Positions 1 to 9,995 of a stretch of DNA of 64,000 bases are shown here, in pieces (positions within the stretch are counted from its first letter, which is position 1; every line of letters starts with the position of its first letter). Source of the stretch: Cepaea nemoralis. Its lineage: Eukaryota > Mollusca > Gastropoda > Stylommatophora > Helicidae. The stretch covers positions 1 through 64,000 of the forward strand of contig JACEFZ010014533.1 of NCBI GenBank assembly GCA_014155875.1, read 5' to 3'. Under the pieces are notes generated by a model. That model had not been told where the DNA came from. It saw only the letters and a list, made by a program, of their open reading frames with translations, and did not search any database. The position numbers were made by a program, and so were the translations under genes.

Positions 1-535
1 CCCCCAAGCTCAAGAGATCTGAACGCCAATGATTCTTTAAACAACTAACAGTGGCGTATTGTTGTCTTCATTGTTTCCTTCGCGACCACGTGATGTAATC
101 ATCTACACAGATAGCTATGTGCTAAGAAGTGAAAGAAGTGCTTGGGGTGGTGTTTTGTGGTGACGATTGGTGAAGGTGTTTGGTACGGGAGAGTCTGACA
201 TACAACCTCAACAGAGAATAGAGGTAGAGGTAGTAGCTGGAGGACAAACTGCACACGCAAGTCGTGATTGAAAGTATGACAAGAAAGGCGAAGACATGTT
301 TGCTTCGTGCAGAATTAGAGGCTCCAATTCAACAATCCAGAATAGAGAGCGTCTGTTGGGTGTTTTCCCCGGGCATTAAGATTGTAGGAAAAGAGCAGAC
401 GAGCATATTAGCTTGTTCTGCACCACTCAGTGAAGTATTGGTGCATCATAAGGCAGACGAGGTCCTATGGGATCGGGTGAATCTTGTAGAACAGATAGGT
501 CATCACCGTCTGCAGAGAATGTTGCTGCAGGGAGT
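1..535 (+). pseudogene. I-like LINE fragment, RNase H region (5' part)
   Basis: Degenerate coding remnant of the same LINE family that is nearly full length at 53644-57265. From about 103 the translation reads IYTDSYVLRSERSAW, matching the RNase H start IYTDGSVVRHVRSSW there. Around 210-240 a stretch matches the glutamate region (EVMAV), and from about 310 a piece with FSPGIKIVGKEQ matches the FVPGHAGVQGNER segment. The frame is broken several times and catalytic residues are not all kept, so this is dead. It continues across the minisatellite and the LTR element to 10225-10400. Confidence 0.7.
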
Positions 536-604
536 GACCAGAGGATCTGGCCAACTTCAAGGTTGCTGCGACCAGAGGATCTGGCCAACTTCAAGGTTGC
601 TGCG
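536..604 (+). repeat. 34-bp minisatellite, left part (about 2 units)
   Basis: Two 34-bp units starting GACCAGAGGATCTGGCCA. The array lies inside the LINE fragment and is split by the LTR element. Seven more starts of the same unit lie at 10000-10224. A related LINE copy at about 34200 has the single-copy form, so the array arose by local amplification of LINE sequence. Confidence 0.9.
600..604 (+). other. Target-site duplication of LTR element (left)
   Basis: The 5-bp CTGCG directly before the 5' LTR is repeated at 9996-10000 directly after the 3' LTR. Because the target is a tandem repeat, part of this identity could be coincidence of phase, but the length is normal for gypsy-type integrases. 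Confidence 0.8.
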
Positions 605-849
605 TGTCACGAGCGCCCTGAGTTAACCCAGATAATAATACCGACGTTTGCGTGGCGTATATTTTCTGGGCCACAACAGTCGTACTAACAGAGTAAACAC
701 AGCTGTACAGGTTACATCGTGTCAGCCCATATACACATTTGGTGGTGAGTGAGTAGGAATGGATACACAGAGTTGGCAGTTCATTAACAAGTAGAATCAC
801 ATATATTGTCAGCTTAGGATATGGAATGGTTCCGTTTGTCATCTATACG

Positions 850-1210
850 GCCGGACATCAGACGAAAATGGCTGCTGGGATTGTCACCACGGAACAGAAG
901 ATTGACAAGTTTGTCAACATTTGAATGCAGATGGAAGCCGTGAGATCACAGGGGCAGATGTAAAACGGAAGTACCTAGTACGGAAAACAGTGCATCTGTC
1001 AATTCTTGGTTTCCGGCACATCAAGATGATTGGCAGCTTGGTATCGAAACTCTTTGTTGGGAGTATACATAAACTAGCTGGCTTGTTTTGAGAATCTAGG
1101 CAATTACTGACAACTTTGACAGGATTTAAGCCAGGAAAATAGTTCTTGACAGGGGATGATTTGCCACTGTGCCACCTGTGTGGGGGAGTAAAGGATAACG
1201 TCACGTGGCC
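850..1210 (+). pseudogene. LINE C-terminal-like remnant inside the LTR
   Basis: Forward translation of about 1104-1205 gives LLTTLTGFKPGK, a stop, then FLTGDDLPLCHLCGGVKDN. This resembles the segment after RNase H in jockey/R1-type LINEs, where a TGH motif is followed by a CxxC zinc motif. The same sequence is in the 3' LTR (8110-8470). The similarity is short and contains stops, so it may be chance. Confidence 0.35.
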
Positions 1211-2083
1211 AACTTTGGTAGTTTGCGATATAAACTCGAGTTGAGATCAACTAGGGTGGACTTGAATAATGCTCTAGTTAGAGTGCCAGGGCACTGCAGC
1301 GCCTAGTGGAAATAATATCTACCGTGTGTTAATTAGTGACTTAATTTTACACGTGCCTATAATGGCAGATGTAGATATGATTGATAGGACTGCAGTAGTG
1401 ACATTTAAGGTATAACCTATTATAATATATTCGTTATAATTAATATAGACTGTGGCCTTGTTAAACTATAGTGTGATGATTAGCACTGTTAGTGTTAGCT
1501 AGAATAGATTAGTGAAGTGTTGATAAGCTTTACTAATTGAGTAATGAGGGATAATTGGGATCTTCCCGTAGGTGTCCCTGGTGGGCGGGGTTCCGCATTC
1601 TGTTTGCTGATATTTTTTCTTTGTCATAGCCTGATTCGACTCTAGGTGGGTAGCTAATCTGCTCTATGACTAAGTCTAGTTAGCTAAAGATCATTAAGCA
1701 AGGTGATAGGCTTACACTCAGCCAAAAGGATCAGTGACTAGTACTATCACCAGATGTGTTGTTTCTATCCTAGGTTCCCTACCAGATCCAAGGAAACTCA
1801 ACAAGTTTTAAAAAAAACCATTCGGAAGAACACCCGTTCAACCATCAATAAAGTTGCAGACAGAACGTAACTGAAAGCTAAAAGCAGGTTGATTCACCAA
1901 AGTGAGTGATGCGTACTGTTGCACCACACAGCATCAGACAGTGGTGGCGGGCTGAAGACATTGGGTCTAATAGTTACCTAGAGTTATATAATCTCGTGTA
2001 ATAGAACACAGGACATTATATGTGAGGCTGGATAGACACGAGTGAGGATCAATCCAGTACAGTAACAATTAACATTAGTAAGT

Positions 2084-2150
2084 AGCCCTTATGAACTGAG
2101 TGGTTCGATGTGCAACGAGGATGATCTGTCGACTAACTAACTAACTAACT
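2084..2150 (+). repeat. Captured LINE 3' tail within 5' LTR
   Basis: About 50 bases ending GATGATCTGTCGACTAACT match, with about five differences, the reverse complement of 53618-53680, which is the end of RNase H plus the (TAAC)n tail of the I-like LINE. The shared part includes GGTTCGATGTGCAA. The same segment is in the 3' LTR at 9345-9410, so it was present before this insertion. Confidence 0.8.
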
Positions 2151-2733
2151 GCGTACACACTGCAAAAGACTTGTGCAGTTTGTTTAGGAACAGTAGGAAC
2201 GGACATTGTGTAGAGTGCAACCGGTCCATGATTAACTGTTAATACCACCGGTGTCTATTTCGGATGTTCATGAAATTGGATTACCAGAGGTCTACAGAGG
2301 CAAAGCATTATCCGGCAAGATGGTTTCGGCAACGGGTGAGAAGTACATGTTCTGACGTACCGTGCTGTGGTCTATCTTTGAGGGATCAGCTGACTGGGTT
2401 GCTGTCTGAGAGTCAGAGTCTACACACTTTATAGAACACGTCACACATTTTCTTCACATACACGTCTCATATACGTTACACTTCTATTTTAATAAATTAC
2501 TCTTTATTAATTTCTAGAAGCAAGAGTTGTTGAGTATGTTGCGTTGGGGAAGTATGAGAAGGGGGCATAGTACGACAGTGTGAGAGTGATAGGAAAAGGT
2601 GTCCATAGGCTGATGGAGTGTGTTGGACGGAAGCTGGTGGATTCTCCAGAATATTGAGAGGAAAAAAAAATATTATAATGTGGGTGTCGGATCTCCTCAC
2701 TCCAGGGACGACACTTTAAAGGAGGACACGACA

Positions 2734-2760
2734 TTATTGGGAGCTCGTAAACGTTATCTT
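2734..2760 (+). other. Candidate primer-binding site
   Basis: Directly after the LTR come TTAT and then TGGGAGCTCGTAAACG. TGG at this place is what tRNA priming requires, because tRNAs end in CCA. I cannot match the rest to a particular tRNA from memory. Confidence 0.45.
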
Positions 2761-2960
2761 TGCACAGCGGGATCTCTCGTAAACGTGATCTTTGGACAGC
2801 GGGATCTCTCGTAAACGTGATCTTTGGACAGCGGGATCTCTCGTAAACGGGATCTTTGGACAGCAGGATCTCCCGTAAACGGAATCCTTGGACAGCGAGA
2901 TCTCCTGCAAGCAGGAACCTTTGACAGTGGGATCTTCTGACAACGGGGTCTTTTGACACG
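2741..2960 (+). repeat. 32-bp tandem repeat in element leader
   Basis: About 6.5 imperfect units of roughly 32 bp (GTAAACGTGATCTTTGGACA then GCGGGATCTCTC) lie right after the primer site. Each unit contains a version of CTCGTAAACG, the same string as in the candidate primer site, so the leader may have grown by duplication of the primer-site region. Later units diverge progressively toward 2960. Confidence 0.85.
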
Positions 2961-3216
2961 GGATCCTTAGTTATAAGAGGGAGATATCATTTTGGAGAAT
3001 CCAGCTAGAGTGAATGTGGATAGGGGTTAGGACTAATTAATATCTTACCTGTTCACACTTCACACGTCTGCATAGGTCTGTGGTCCTGATTCTACTCTTG
3101 TCACTGAGTGAATGTGCTGTGCATGGTAATATCTAGATTTATAGTACTTGTTCATATATCTGTATAGTAATTTGCAGTTATATTGTACTAGACCTGCTAG
3201 CTGACCTCTCTGTATA

Positions 3217-3543
3217 ATGGCCACCCCTAAACTTAGCACAGCAGAATTAAAGGCAAAGGGGGAAGAAATGGGATTGGCGGGTTCTGCTCTAACGGATTAC
3301 ATACAGGAAGTGGAGAGAGAGTATCGTCAAGCTGAACGGGAAGATCGAAAGGCCGAGCTGGAATTGAGAAGGATGGAGTTGGAACAAGCAGCTAAGAAAT
3401 TGGAAGCTGAGCAAGCAGCTAGGAAATTGGAAGCTGAGCAAGCAGCTAGGAAATTTGAAGCTGAACAAGCAGCTAGGAAATTAGAAGCTGAACAAGAAGC
3501 ACAGAAAAGGGAGCACGAGTACCAGATGAGGGAACTCGAGTAG
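3217..3543 (+). CDS. gag: Gag N-terminal part, Gmr1-like element (ends at amber codon)
   Basis: A 108-residue open stretch beginning with ATG at 3217, the first long frame after the leader. Residues about 40-108 are rich in E, K, R, Q and A with near-repeats of AEQAARKLE, predicting a long charged coiled coil suited to Gag multimerisation. It ends at TAG (3541-3543). The downstream frame is the same frame and stays open from 3544 into the 3634 ORF. Gag and Pol are therefore probably one polyprotein interrupted here by a single amber codon, either a mutation of this copy or a readthrough site. Confidence 0.75.
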   Translation: MATPKLSTAELKAKGEEMGLAGSALTDYIQEVEREYRQAEREDRKAELELRRMELEQAAKKLEAEQAARKLEAEQAARKFEAEQAARKLEAEQEAQKREHEYQMRELE

Positions 3544-3633
3544 AAGAGTCAATCTAATGGAGAAACTGAGGGAGCAGTTGGAGGTTCCTCCATCCCAGTA
3601 TCAACACCAGTAGGTGGACATGGGTACCATGCT

Positions 3634-6600
3634 ATGAAGTTTCCTTTAGCGGTCTACGAGGAGGACAAAGAGAAGATTGACCAATACCTTCAACGCTTCG
3701 AGGCTATGTCAGTTGCTATGGGTCTGGAGCGTAACAAATGGAATCTTAAGCTATCCCAGGGATTACGCGGGACGGGATACGAGGTTTATACTCGCCTGCC
3801 ACCAGGACATGAGAACAATTATGATGAGCTAAAGACGGCTCTGCTGAAACGATTCGAGGTTACGTCACATACCTACCGGAAAAAATTTCGAGCAGCGAAA
3901 CGAGAACCGGGGGAGTTGTTTGCCGCCTACAGTTTGCGTCTTAAATCTTATCTCCATAAGTGGATGGATTTGGCTGGGTTCGCACATGACTATGAGAGTC
4001 TGGAAGAGCTCATGGTGGTCGACCAGCTGAAGAAGCAAATGTCTAAACCTCTCAGGACGTTCCTGGGAGAACAAGGAGCGGAACGTATTGACCTCGTGAA
4101 TAAATTAGCAGAACGGTTCGTCGAGGTACATGGGGAGGCAGGGGAAAACCTTTCAACCAACACCAAAAGTCAAGAGAAACATGACAAGAAGAAAGCCAAA
4201 AATTCAGGAACAAAAAAGTGGGAACCTTATGTGAAAAAATCAGAGGATAGTTCAGAGAAGAAGAAGGAGGGAAGCAAGAGCACTTCAAGCTCTACACCTA
4301 AACGACCGTGGTCGGAGAAGTGGTGTTCAATTTGTAAGTCACCCTCTCACAATACGAGGGACTGCAAATCGAAGGCTAAGAACCCTCACTTTGCAGCATG
4401 TCAAGTGACTTCCAAGGAGGTTGTCACGGAGAATGCCAAGGTCAACAAGGAAGCTCGCCACCAGGAGAGCTCATTCAAGTCCGACAATAGAAAATCTAGG
4501 ACAGGGAAATGGTGCAACCAATGCAAGTCAAACACGCACAATGCTATTGACTGCAGGGGAAAGTCAGGAGACACTCATTTCGTCGTGTGCTCAGGGAAAC
4601 CTAAGGTGGAGCCCACCGAACAGGTCGAGGCCGAGGAAGAGACTCCAGACCAGGAAAAACCACCTGTAGTGGAATTGGTAGAGGTTAACGGTCGTCAAGT
4701 GGAGTGTTTATACGACACAGGACTGGACGGGGAGGCCGTGATTTCTGCGGATCTGGTACATCCAGAACAATTCACAGGTGAAACATTGGATATACAGCCT
4801 GCACAGAAGAGTGCTGTAACCATGAAGTTGCCCATTGCTAATGTGGAGATTCGGTCAAGGTACGTCACCGGCACCATCAAGGCCGCTGTATTGACCGATC
4901 CCATTTTTCCAGTCATCCTAGGTTGCCGGTATGTCTTTCTGGGAATGCCCAGGGAGCCAATTCATATGGGAGCAATGCAGACTCGCTCTCAGACGAAAAC
5001 GGAAGAGGCAGACGCAATTGTGACTAACCCAATGCCGGGGGAGCTACGAACTGCCCAGAGTGAGGATGATACTTTACGTCCTTGCTACAAAAAGCTGCAG
5101 AAAAGTGCTGATCCACCAGGACGGGGGCAGTACTACATGAAGAATAGGATACTCTACAGGAGAGCAGGAAGGGGAGACAACCTATACGGTCAGTTGGTCG
5201 TCTCGAAAGCTCACCGGTCCCAGATTCTTCATATGGGGCATACCATCTCCTTTAGTGGACACATGGGTATTGCCGCCACCATGCAGCGGATTTCCTGCCA
5301 CTACTATTGGCCGGGAATGACAGATGATGTGCGTCGGTATGTGAAGTCATGCCCTGAGTGCCAGAGGGTGGCACCAAAACACTGGACAGCACCGGTGATG
5401 TTGGGTGAGATGCCCATCATGAACTCTCCTTTCGAGAGGGTAGCCATCGATATCGTGGGTCCACTTCCCAGGACTAGGAAGAGGAACATGTATATACTCA
5501 CAATGGTGGATTGCTGTACAATGTGGGGTGAGGCTATACCGTTGACCACGATTGACTCGAAACGAGTGGCGGACGCACTGATGGAGGCCTTTACCAGATT
5601 AGGCTTTCCGGATCAAAGTCTGACGGATAATGGATCTCAGTTTTGTGGAAAACTCATGGAGGAGGTATTTAGGGTGTTTCACTCTAACCACATACATACC
5701 AGCCCTTACCACCCTCAAGCCAATGGACAAGTAGAGCGTTTCAACGGCACGTTGATGACAATGCTCAGGAAACTAGCGCAGGAAAAACCTGATAGGTGGG
5801 ATGAATATATCCCAGCAGCACTCTTTGCCTATCGGGAAGTTCCTCATGGCTCAACAGGACTACCACCCGCTACGTTGCTGTTTGGTCGTCCAATCAAAGG
5901 ACCGTTGGAAGCCATGTTGAGGAGTTGGACTGAAGAGGGGACGTCAGAAGAAGTGATCTCATCCTATCAATACGTGGAGGAACTGAAAGAAAAACTCCAC
6001 AAGGGATGGACTCTGGCAAATCAAAACTTGAAAAAGGCCAGGAAAAGACATGCGGCTTACTACAACCGTAGGTCTAAAGAAAGATCTCTAGAGGTAGGAG
6101 ATAAAGTCTTGTTGTTACTCCCAACGGGAAACAACAAACTGGAGATAGGTTGGCAAGGACCATTTCCCGTGGAAAGGGTGATATCCAGAACCAACTATCA
6201 GATCCGGATCCGGGGAAAGTCGAAGATTTTCCATATCAATCTCTTGCGGAAATACGAAGAGAGACCAGGAGACAAGGCAGCTCACCTCATGGCAATGGCA
6301 GTTGCAGTGGAGACAGAAGTGGGAACCAGCGAGGGCAGGGAATATCCCTTAGTACACCAGGAAACTTATAGGGATGTGCAAGTGAACCCTGATCTGACCT
6401 CCCAGGAGAGGGAAAGGATAACCCAGGTTCTCAAGTCTCATAAGGAGATACTGACTGATAAACCTGGACGAACGAAGTTGGTTGAGTTCGAGATGACTTT
6501 GACCACACAGGAGCCTGTTCGCCAAAAGGTTTACCCAGTGCCATTCTCTAAAGAAAAGGCCCTGGAGGAGGAAATAAAAAAACTGCTGGAGGATGACGTG

Positions 6601-7800
6601 ATTGCACCATCCACATCCCCATACAATGCGGGGGTAGTTTTGTTACGCAAACCAAGTGGAGAACACAGGTTGTGTATAGATTACCGACTGCTGAACAGTC
6701 ATACACAGTTTCAGGTGGAACCGTTGCCGAATCCAACTCAGTTATTCGCTAGGCTCCATAAGGCTCGGTACTTTTCAAAGGTGGATCTGAGTCGGGGGTA
6801 CTATCAGATACCATTCAAACCGGAGATTCGACCACTGTTAGCTTTCAGTACACCCAGTGGACACTACGAATTCAAGGTCATGCCCTTTGGACTCAGCAAT
6901 GCACCTAGTGTGTTTACACGCATGATGAGGACTTTACTAGATCCGTTACAGGATCCGTCCATCATCTCATTCATGGATGATATTCTGATTTCCAGTGACA
7001 GCTTGGATGACCACTTACAATCCTTGGAGAGAGTGTTTAATAGACTCAAGGAAGCAGGGCTTACTGCTCGTCCAACCAAGTGCATGATTGGTTACCAGAC
7101 TCTGGAATTTCTAGGCCACACCATCACTCCAGGACACATTGTTCCAGAAGAGAAGAACCTGGAGAAAATCAGAAATGCACCAAGGCCAAAAACGAAGAAG
7201 GATGTGCGATCTTTTCTCTCGTTGTGTGGGTTCTACCACAAATTTATCCCACATTTCACTGAACTGGGAGCTCCGTTGACGGAAACCTTGAAAAAGGGAT
7301 TACCGGATCAAATCATTTGGACACCAGAATGTGAGAATGCCTATAGTCAGTTAAAGGAGGCCTTGGTCAGCAAACCTGTATTACAGCTCCCTGACCTTTC
7401 CAAACCATTTGTGTTGAGAACGGATGCGAGTGCAATTGGAATTGGAGCCGCTTTGTTACAGGAAGGAAAAGACGATGCTTCGGTTTTGAAACCTGTGGCA
7501 TACGCAAGTAAGAAACTTCTACAGGCGGAGAGGAATTATTCAACCGTCGAGAGAGAGTGCTTGTCCCTCGTATGGGCAGTGCAAAAATTTCAGCCATATT
7601 TGTATGGAGTTAAGTTTCGGGTTCAGTCGGATCATCAGCCCCTGATGTTCCTGGCTACTTCTCAGAAGCTCAACGCACGTTTGATGCGGTGGTCGTTGTT
7701 ACTTCAACCGTATAATTTCACAGTAGAGTACATTCCTGGGAAGGAGAATGTTGGAGCGGATTTCTTGTCAAGACACCCAGCTCCTGAAGAAGAGGAATGA
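3634..7800 (+). CDS. pol: Gag-Pol polyprotein with integrase ahead of RT (Gmr1-like)
   Basis: 1388 residues from the ATG at 3634, although the frame is open from 3544. Gag-like region about 1-150; two CCHC knuckles (C231, C234, H239, C244 and C294, C297, H302, C307); protease DTG at 361-363. Integrase zinc domain (H536, H543, C573, C576), then the core with D606, D665 and E701, exactly D-35-E, and a GPF-type C-terminal domain (about 839-874). Reverse transcriptase follows at about 960-1150, with D1051 and FMDD at 1113-1116. RNase H has D1264, E1306, D1333 and D1376. All catalytic residues are present and there is no frameshift. It makes the enzymes for reverse transcription and chromosomal insertion. 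The order PR-INT-RT-RH is unusual for gypsy elements and defines the Gmr1 group. Confidence 0.93.
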   Translation: MKFPLAVYEEDKEKIDQYLQRFEAMSVAMGLERNKWNLKLSQGLRGTGYEVYTRLPPGHENNYDELKTALLKRFEVTSHTYRKKFRAAKREPGELFAAYSLRLKSYLHKWMDLAGFAHDYESLEELMVVDQLKKQMSKPLRTFLGEQGAERIDLVNKLAERFVEVHGEAGENLSTNTKSQEKHDKKKAKNSGTKKWEPYVKKSEDSSEKKKEGSKSTSSSTPKRPWSEKWCSICKSPSHNTRDCKSKAKNPHFAACQVTSKEVVTENAKVNKEARHQESSFKSDNRKSRTGKWCNQCKSNTHNAIDCRGKSGDTHFVVCSGKPKVEPTEQVEAEEETPDQEKPPVVELVEVNGRQVECLYDTGLDGEAVISADLVHPEQFTGETLDIQPAQKSAVTMKLPIANVEIRSRYVTGTIKAAVLTDPIFPVILGCRYVFLGMPREPIHMGAMQTRSQTKTEEADAIVTNPMPGELRTAQSEDDTLRPCYKKLQKSADPPGRGQYYMKNRILYRRAGRGDNLYGQLVVSKAHRSQILHMGHTISFSGHMGIAATMQRISCHYYWPGMTDDVRRYVKSCPECQRVAPKHWTAPVMLGEMPIMNSPFERVAIDIVGPLPRTRKRNMYILTMVDCCTMWGEAIPLTTIDSKRVADALMEAFTRLGFPDQSLTDNGSQFCGKLMEEVFRVFHSNHIHTSPYHPQANGQVERFNGTLMTMLRKLAQEKPDRWDEYIPAALFAYREVPHGSTGLPPATLLFGRPIKGPLEAMLRSWTEEGTSEEVISSYQYVEELKEKLHKGWTLANQNLKKARKRHAAYYNRRSKERSLEVGDKVLLLLPTGNNKLEIGWQGPFPVERVISRTNYQIRIRGKSKIFHINLLRKYEERPGDKAAHLMAMAVAVETEVGTSEGREYPLVHQETYRDVQVNPDLTSQERERITQVLKSHKEILTDKPGRTKLVEFEMTLTTQEPVRQKVYPVPFSKEKALEEEIKKLLEDDVIAPSTSPYNAGVVLLRKPSGEHRLCIDYRLLNSHTQFQVEPLPNPTQLFARLHKARYFSKVDLSRGYYQIPFKPEIRPLLAFSTPSGHYEFKVMPFGLSNAPSVFTRMMRTLLDPLQDPSIISFMDDILISSDSLDDHLQSLERVFNRLKEAGLTARPTKCMIGYQTLEFLGHTITPGHIVPEEKNLEKIRNAPRPKTKKDVRSFLSLCGFYHKFIPHFTELGAPLTETLKKGLPDQIIWTPECENAYSQLKEALVSKPVLQLPDLSKPFVLRTDASAIGIGAALLQEGKDDASVLKPVAYASKKLLQAERNYSTVERECLSLVWAVQKFQPYLYGVKFRVQSDHQPLMFLATSQKLNARLMRWSLLLQPYNFTVEYIPGKENVGADFLSRHPAPEEEE

Positions 7801-7851
7801 ATCATCTGGATTTAACTCATGGTGGAGAAGAGTGAGATGGACTACTCTCTT

Positions 7852-7860
7852 AAGAGGGGG
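7852..7860 (+). other. Polypurine tract
   Basis: AAGAGGGGG lies 5 bp before the 3' LTR (7865), where plus-strand DNA synthesis starts in LTR elements. It follows the pol stop codon by about 50 bp. Confidence 0.8.
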
Positions 7861-7864
7861 CCTA

Positions 7865-9995
7865 TGTCACGAGCGCCCTGAGTTAACCCAGATAATAATA
7901 CCGACGTTTGCGTGGCGTATATTTTCTGGGCCACAACAGTCGTACTAACAGAGTAAACACAGCTGTACAGGTTACATCGTGTCAGCCCATATACACATTT
8001 GGTGGTGAGTGAGTAGGAATGGATACACAGAGTTGGCAGTTCATTAACAAGTAGAATCACATATATTGTCAGCTTAGGATATAGAATGGTTCCGTTTGTC
8101 ATCTATACGGCCGGACATCAGACGAAAATGGCTGCTGGGATTGTCACCACGGAACAGAAGATTGACAAGTTTGTCAACATTTGAATGTAGATGGAAGCCG
8201 TGAGATCACAGGGGCAGATGTAAAACGGAAGTACCTAGTACGGAAAACAGTGCATCTGTCAATTCTTGGTTTCCGGCACATCAAGATGATTGGCAGCTTG
8301 GTATCGAAACTCTTTGTTGGGAGTATACATAAACTAGCTGGCTTGTTTTGAGAATCTAGGCAATTACTGACAACTTTGACAGGATTTAAGCCAGGAAAAT
8401 AGTTCTTGACAGGGGATGATTTGCCACTGTGCCACCTGTGTGGGGGAGTAAAGGATAACGTCACGTGGCCAACTTTGGTAGTTTGCGATATAAACTCGAG
8501 TTGAGATCAACTAGGGTGGACTTGAATAATGCTCTAGTTAGAGTGCCAGGGCACTGCAGCGCCTAGTGGAAATAATATCTACCGTGTGTTAATTAGTGAC
8601 TTAATTTTACACGTGCCTATAATGGCAGATGTAGATATGATTGATAGGACTGCAGTAGTGACATTTAAGGTATAACCTATTATAATATATTCGTTATAAT
8701 TAATATAGACTGTGGCCTTGTTAAACTATAGTGTGATGATTAGCACTGTTAGTGTTAGCTAGAATAGATTAGTGAAGTGTTGATAAGCTTTACTAATTGA
8801 GTAATGAGGGATAATTGGGATCTTCCCGTAGGTGTCCCTGGTGGGCGGGGTTCCGCATTCTGTTTGCTGATATTTTTTCTTTGTCATAGCCTGATTCGAC
8901 TCTAGGTGGGTAGCTAATCTGCTCTATGACTAAGTCTAGTTAGCTAAAGATCATTAAGCAAGGTGATAGGCTTACACTCAGCCAAAAGGATCAGTGACTA
9001 GTACTATCACCAGATGTGTTGTTTCTATCCTAGGTTCCCTACCAGATCCAAGGAAACTCAACAAGTTTTAAAAAAAAACCATTCGGAAGAACACCCGTTC
9101 AACCATCAATAAAGTTGCAGACAGAACGTAACTGAAAGCTAAAAGCAGGTTGATTCACCAAAGTGAGTGATGCGTACTGTTGCACCACACAGCATCAGAC
9201 AGTGGTGGCGGGCTGAAGACATTGGGTCTAATAGTTACCTAGAGTTATATAATCTCGTGTAATAGAACACAGGACATTATATGTGAGGCTGGATAGACAC
9301 GAGTGAGGATCAATCCAGTACAGTAACAATTAACATTAGTAAGTAGCCCTTATGAACTGAGTGGTTCGATGTGCAACGAGGATGATCTGTCGACTAACTA
9401 ACTAACTAACTGCGTACACACTGCAAAAGACTTGTGCAGTTTGTTTAGGAACAGTAGGAACGGACATTGTGTAGAGTGCAACCGGTCCATGATTAACTGT
9501 TAATACCACCGGTGTCTATTTTGGATGTTCATGAAATTGGATTACCAGAGGTCTACAGAGGCAAAGCATTATCCGGCAAGATGGTTCGGCAACGGGTGAG
9601 AAGTACATGTTCTGACGTACCGTGCTGTGGTCTATCTTTGCTGGGATCAGCTGACTGGGTTGCTGTCTGAGAGTCAGAGTCTACACACTTTATAGAACAC
9701 GTCACACATTTTCTTCACATACACGTCTCATATACGTTACACTTCTATTTTAATAAATTACTCTTTATTAATTTCTAGAAGCAAGAGTTGTTGAGTATGT
9801 TGCGTTGGGGAAGTATGAGAAGGGGGCATAGTACGACAGTGTGAGAGTGATAGGAAAAGGTGTCCATAGGCTGATGGAGTGTGTTGGACGGAAGCTGGTG
9901 GATTCTCCAGAATATTGAGAGGAAAAAAAAAATATTATAATGTGGGTGTCGGATCTCCTCACTCCAGGGACGACACTTTAAAGGAGGACACGACA
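7865..9995 (+). repeat. 3' LTR
   Basis: TGTCACGAGC to GGACACGACA, almost identical to 605-2733 and 2 bp longer. Near-identity of the pair indicates recent integration. It carries the same LINE-derived tail (9345-9410) and the same LINE-like coding remnant (about 8110-8470) as the 5' LTR. Confidence 0.93.

Larger units (their letters stand above)
605..2733 (+). repeat. 5' LTR
   Basis: Starts TGTCACGAGC and ends GGACACGACA, so it has TG...CA ends with a short TGTC/GACA inverted repeat. It matches 7865-9995 almost base for base. Differences seen by eye include G/A near 822, C/T near 926, an A-run of 7 versus 8 near 1809, C/T near 2264, a T-run near 2325 and a small change near 2380. At 2.1 kb it is long for a gypsy-type LTR, partly because it has absorbed LINE-derived sequence. 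The short minus-strand ORFs in it look like chance. Confidence 0.93.
605..9995 (+). mobile_element. Gmr1-like Ty3/gypsy LTR retrotransposon, nearly intact
   Basis: A complete element of 9391 bp: 2.13-kb LTRs (605-2733, 7865-9995), primer-site region, tandem-repeat leader, gag and pol, and a polypurine tract touching the 3' LTR. It is flanked by CTGCG on both sides. The domain order read from the translation is Gag, protease, integrase, reverse transcriptase, RNase H. Integrase before RT is typical of copia, but all motifs are gypsy-type, as described for the Gmr1 group. The LTRs differ at only about seven places, so the insertion is recent. One in-frame amber codon in gag is the only clear coding defect. 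Confidence 0.92.

Noticed and set aside
914..1204. 96-residue minus-strand ORF in each LTR (also 8174-8464)
   Set aside because: It is duplicated only because the LTR is duplicated. No known domain, and the plus strand has the more plausible LINE-like content.
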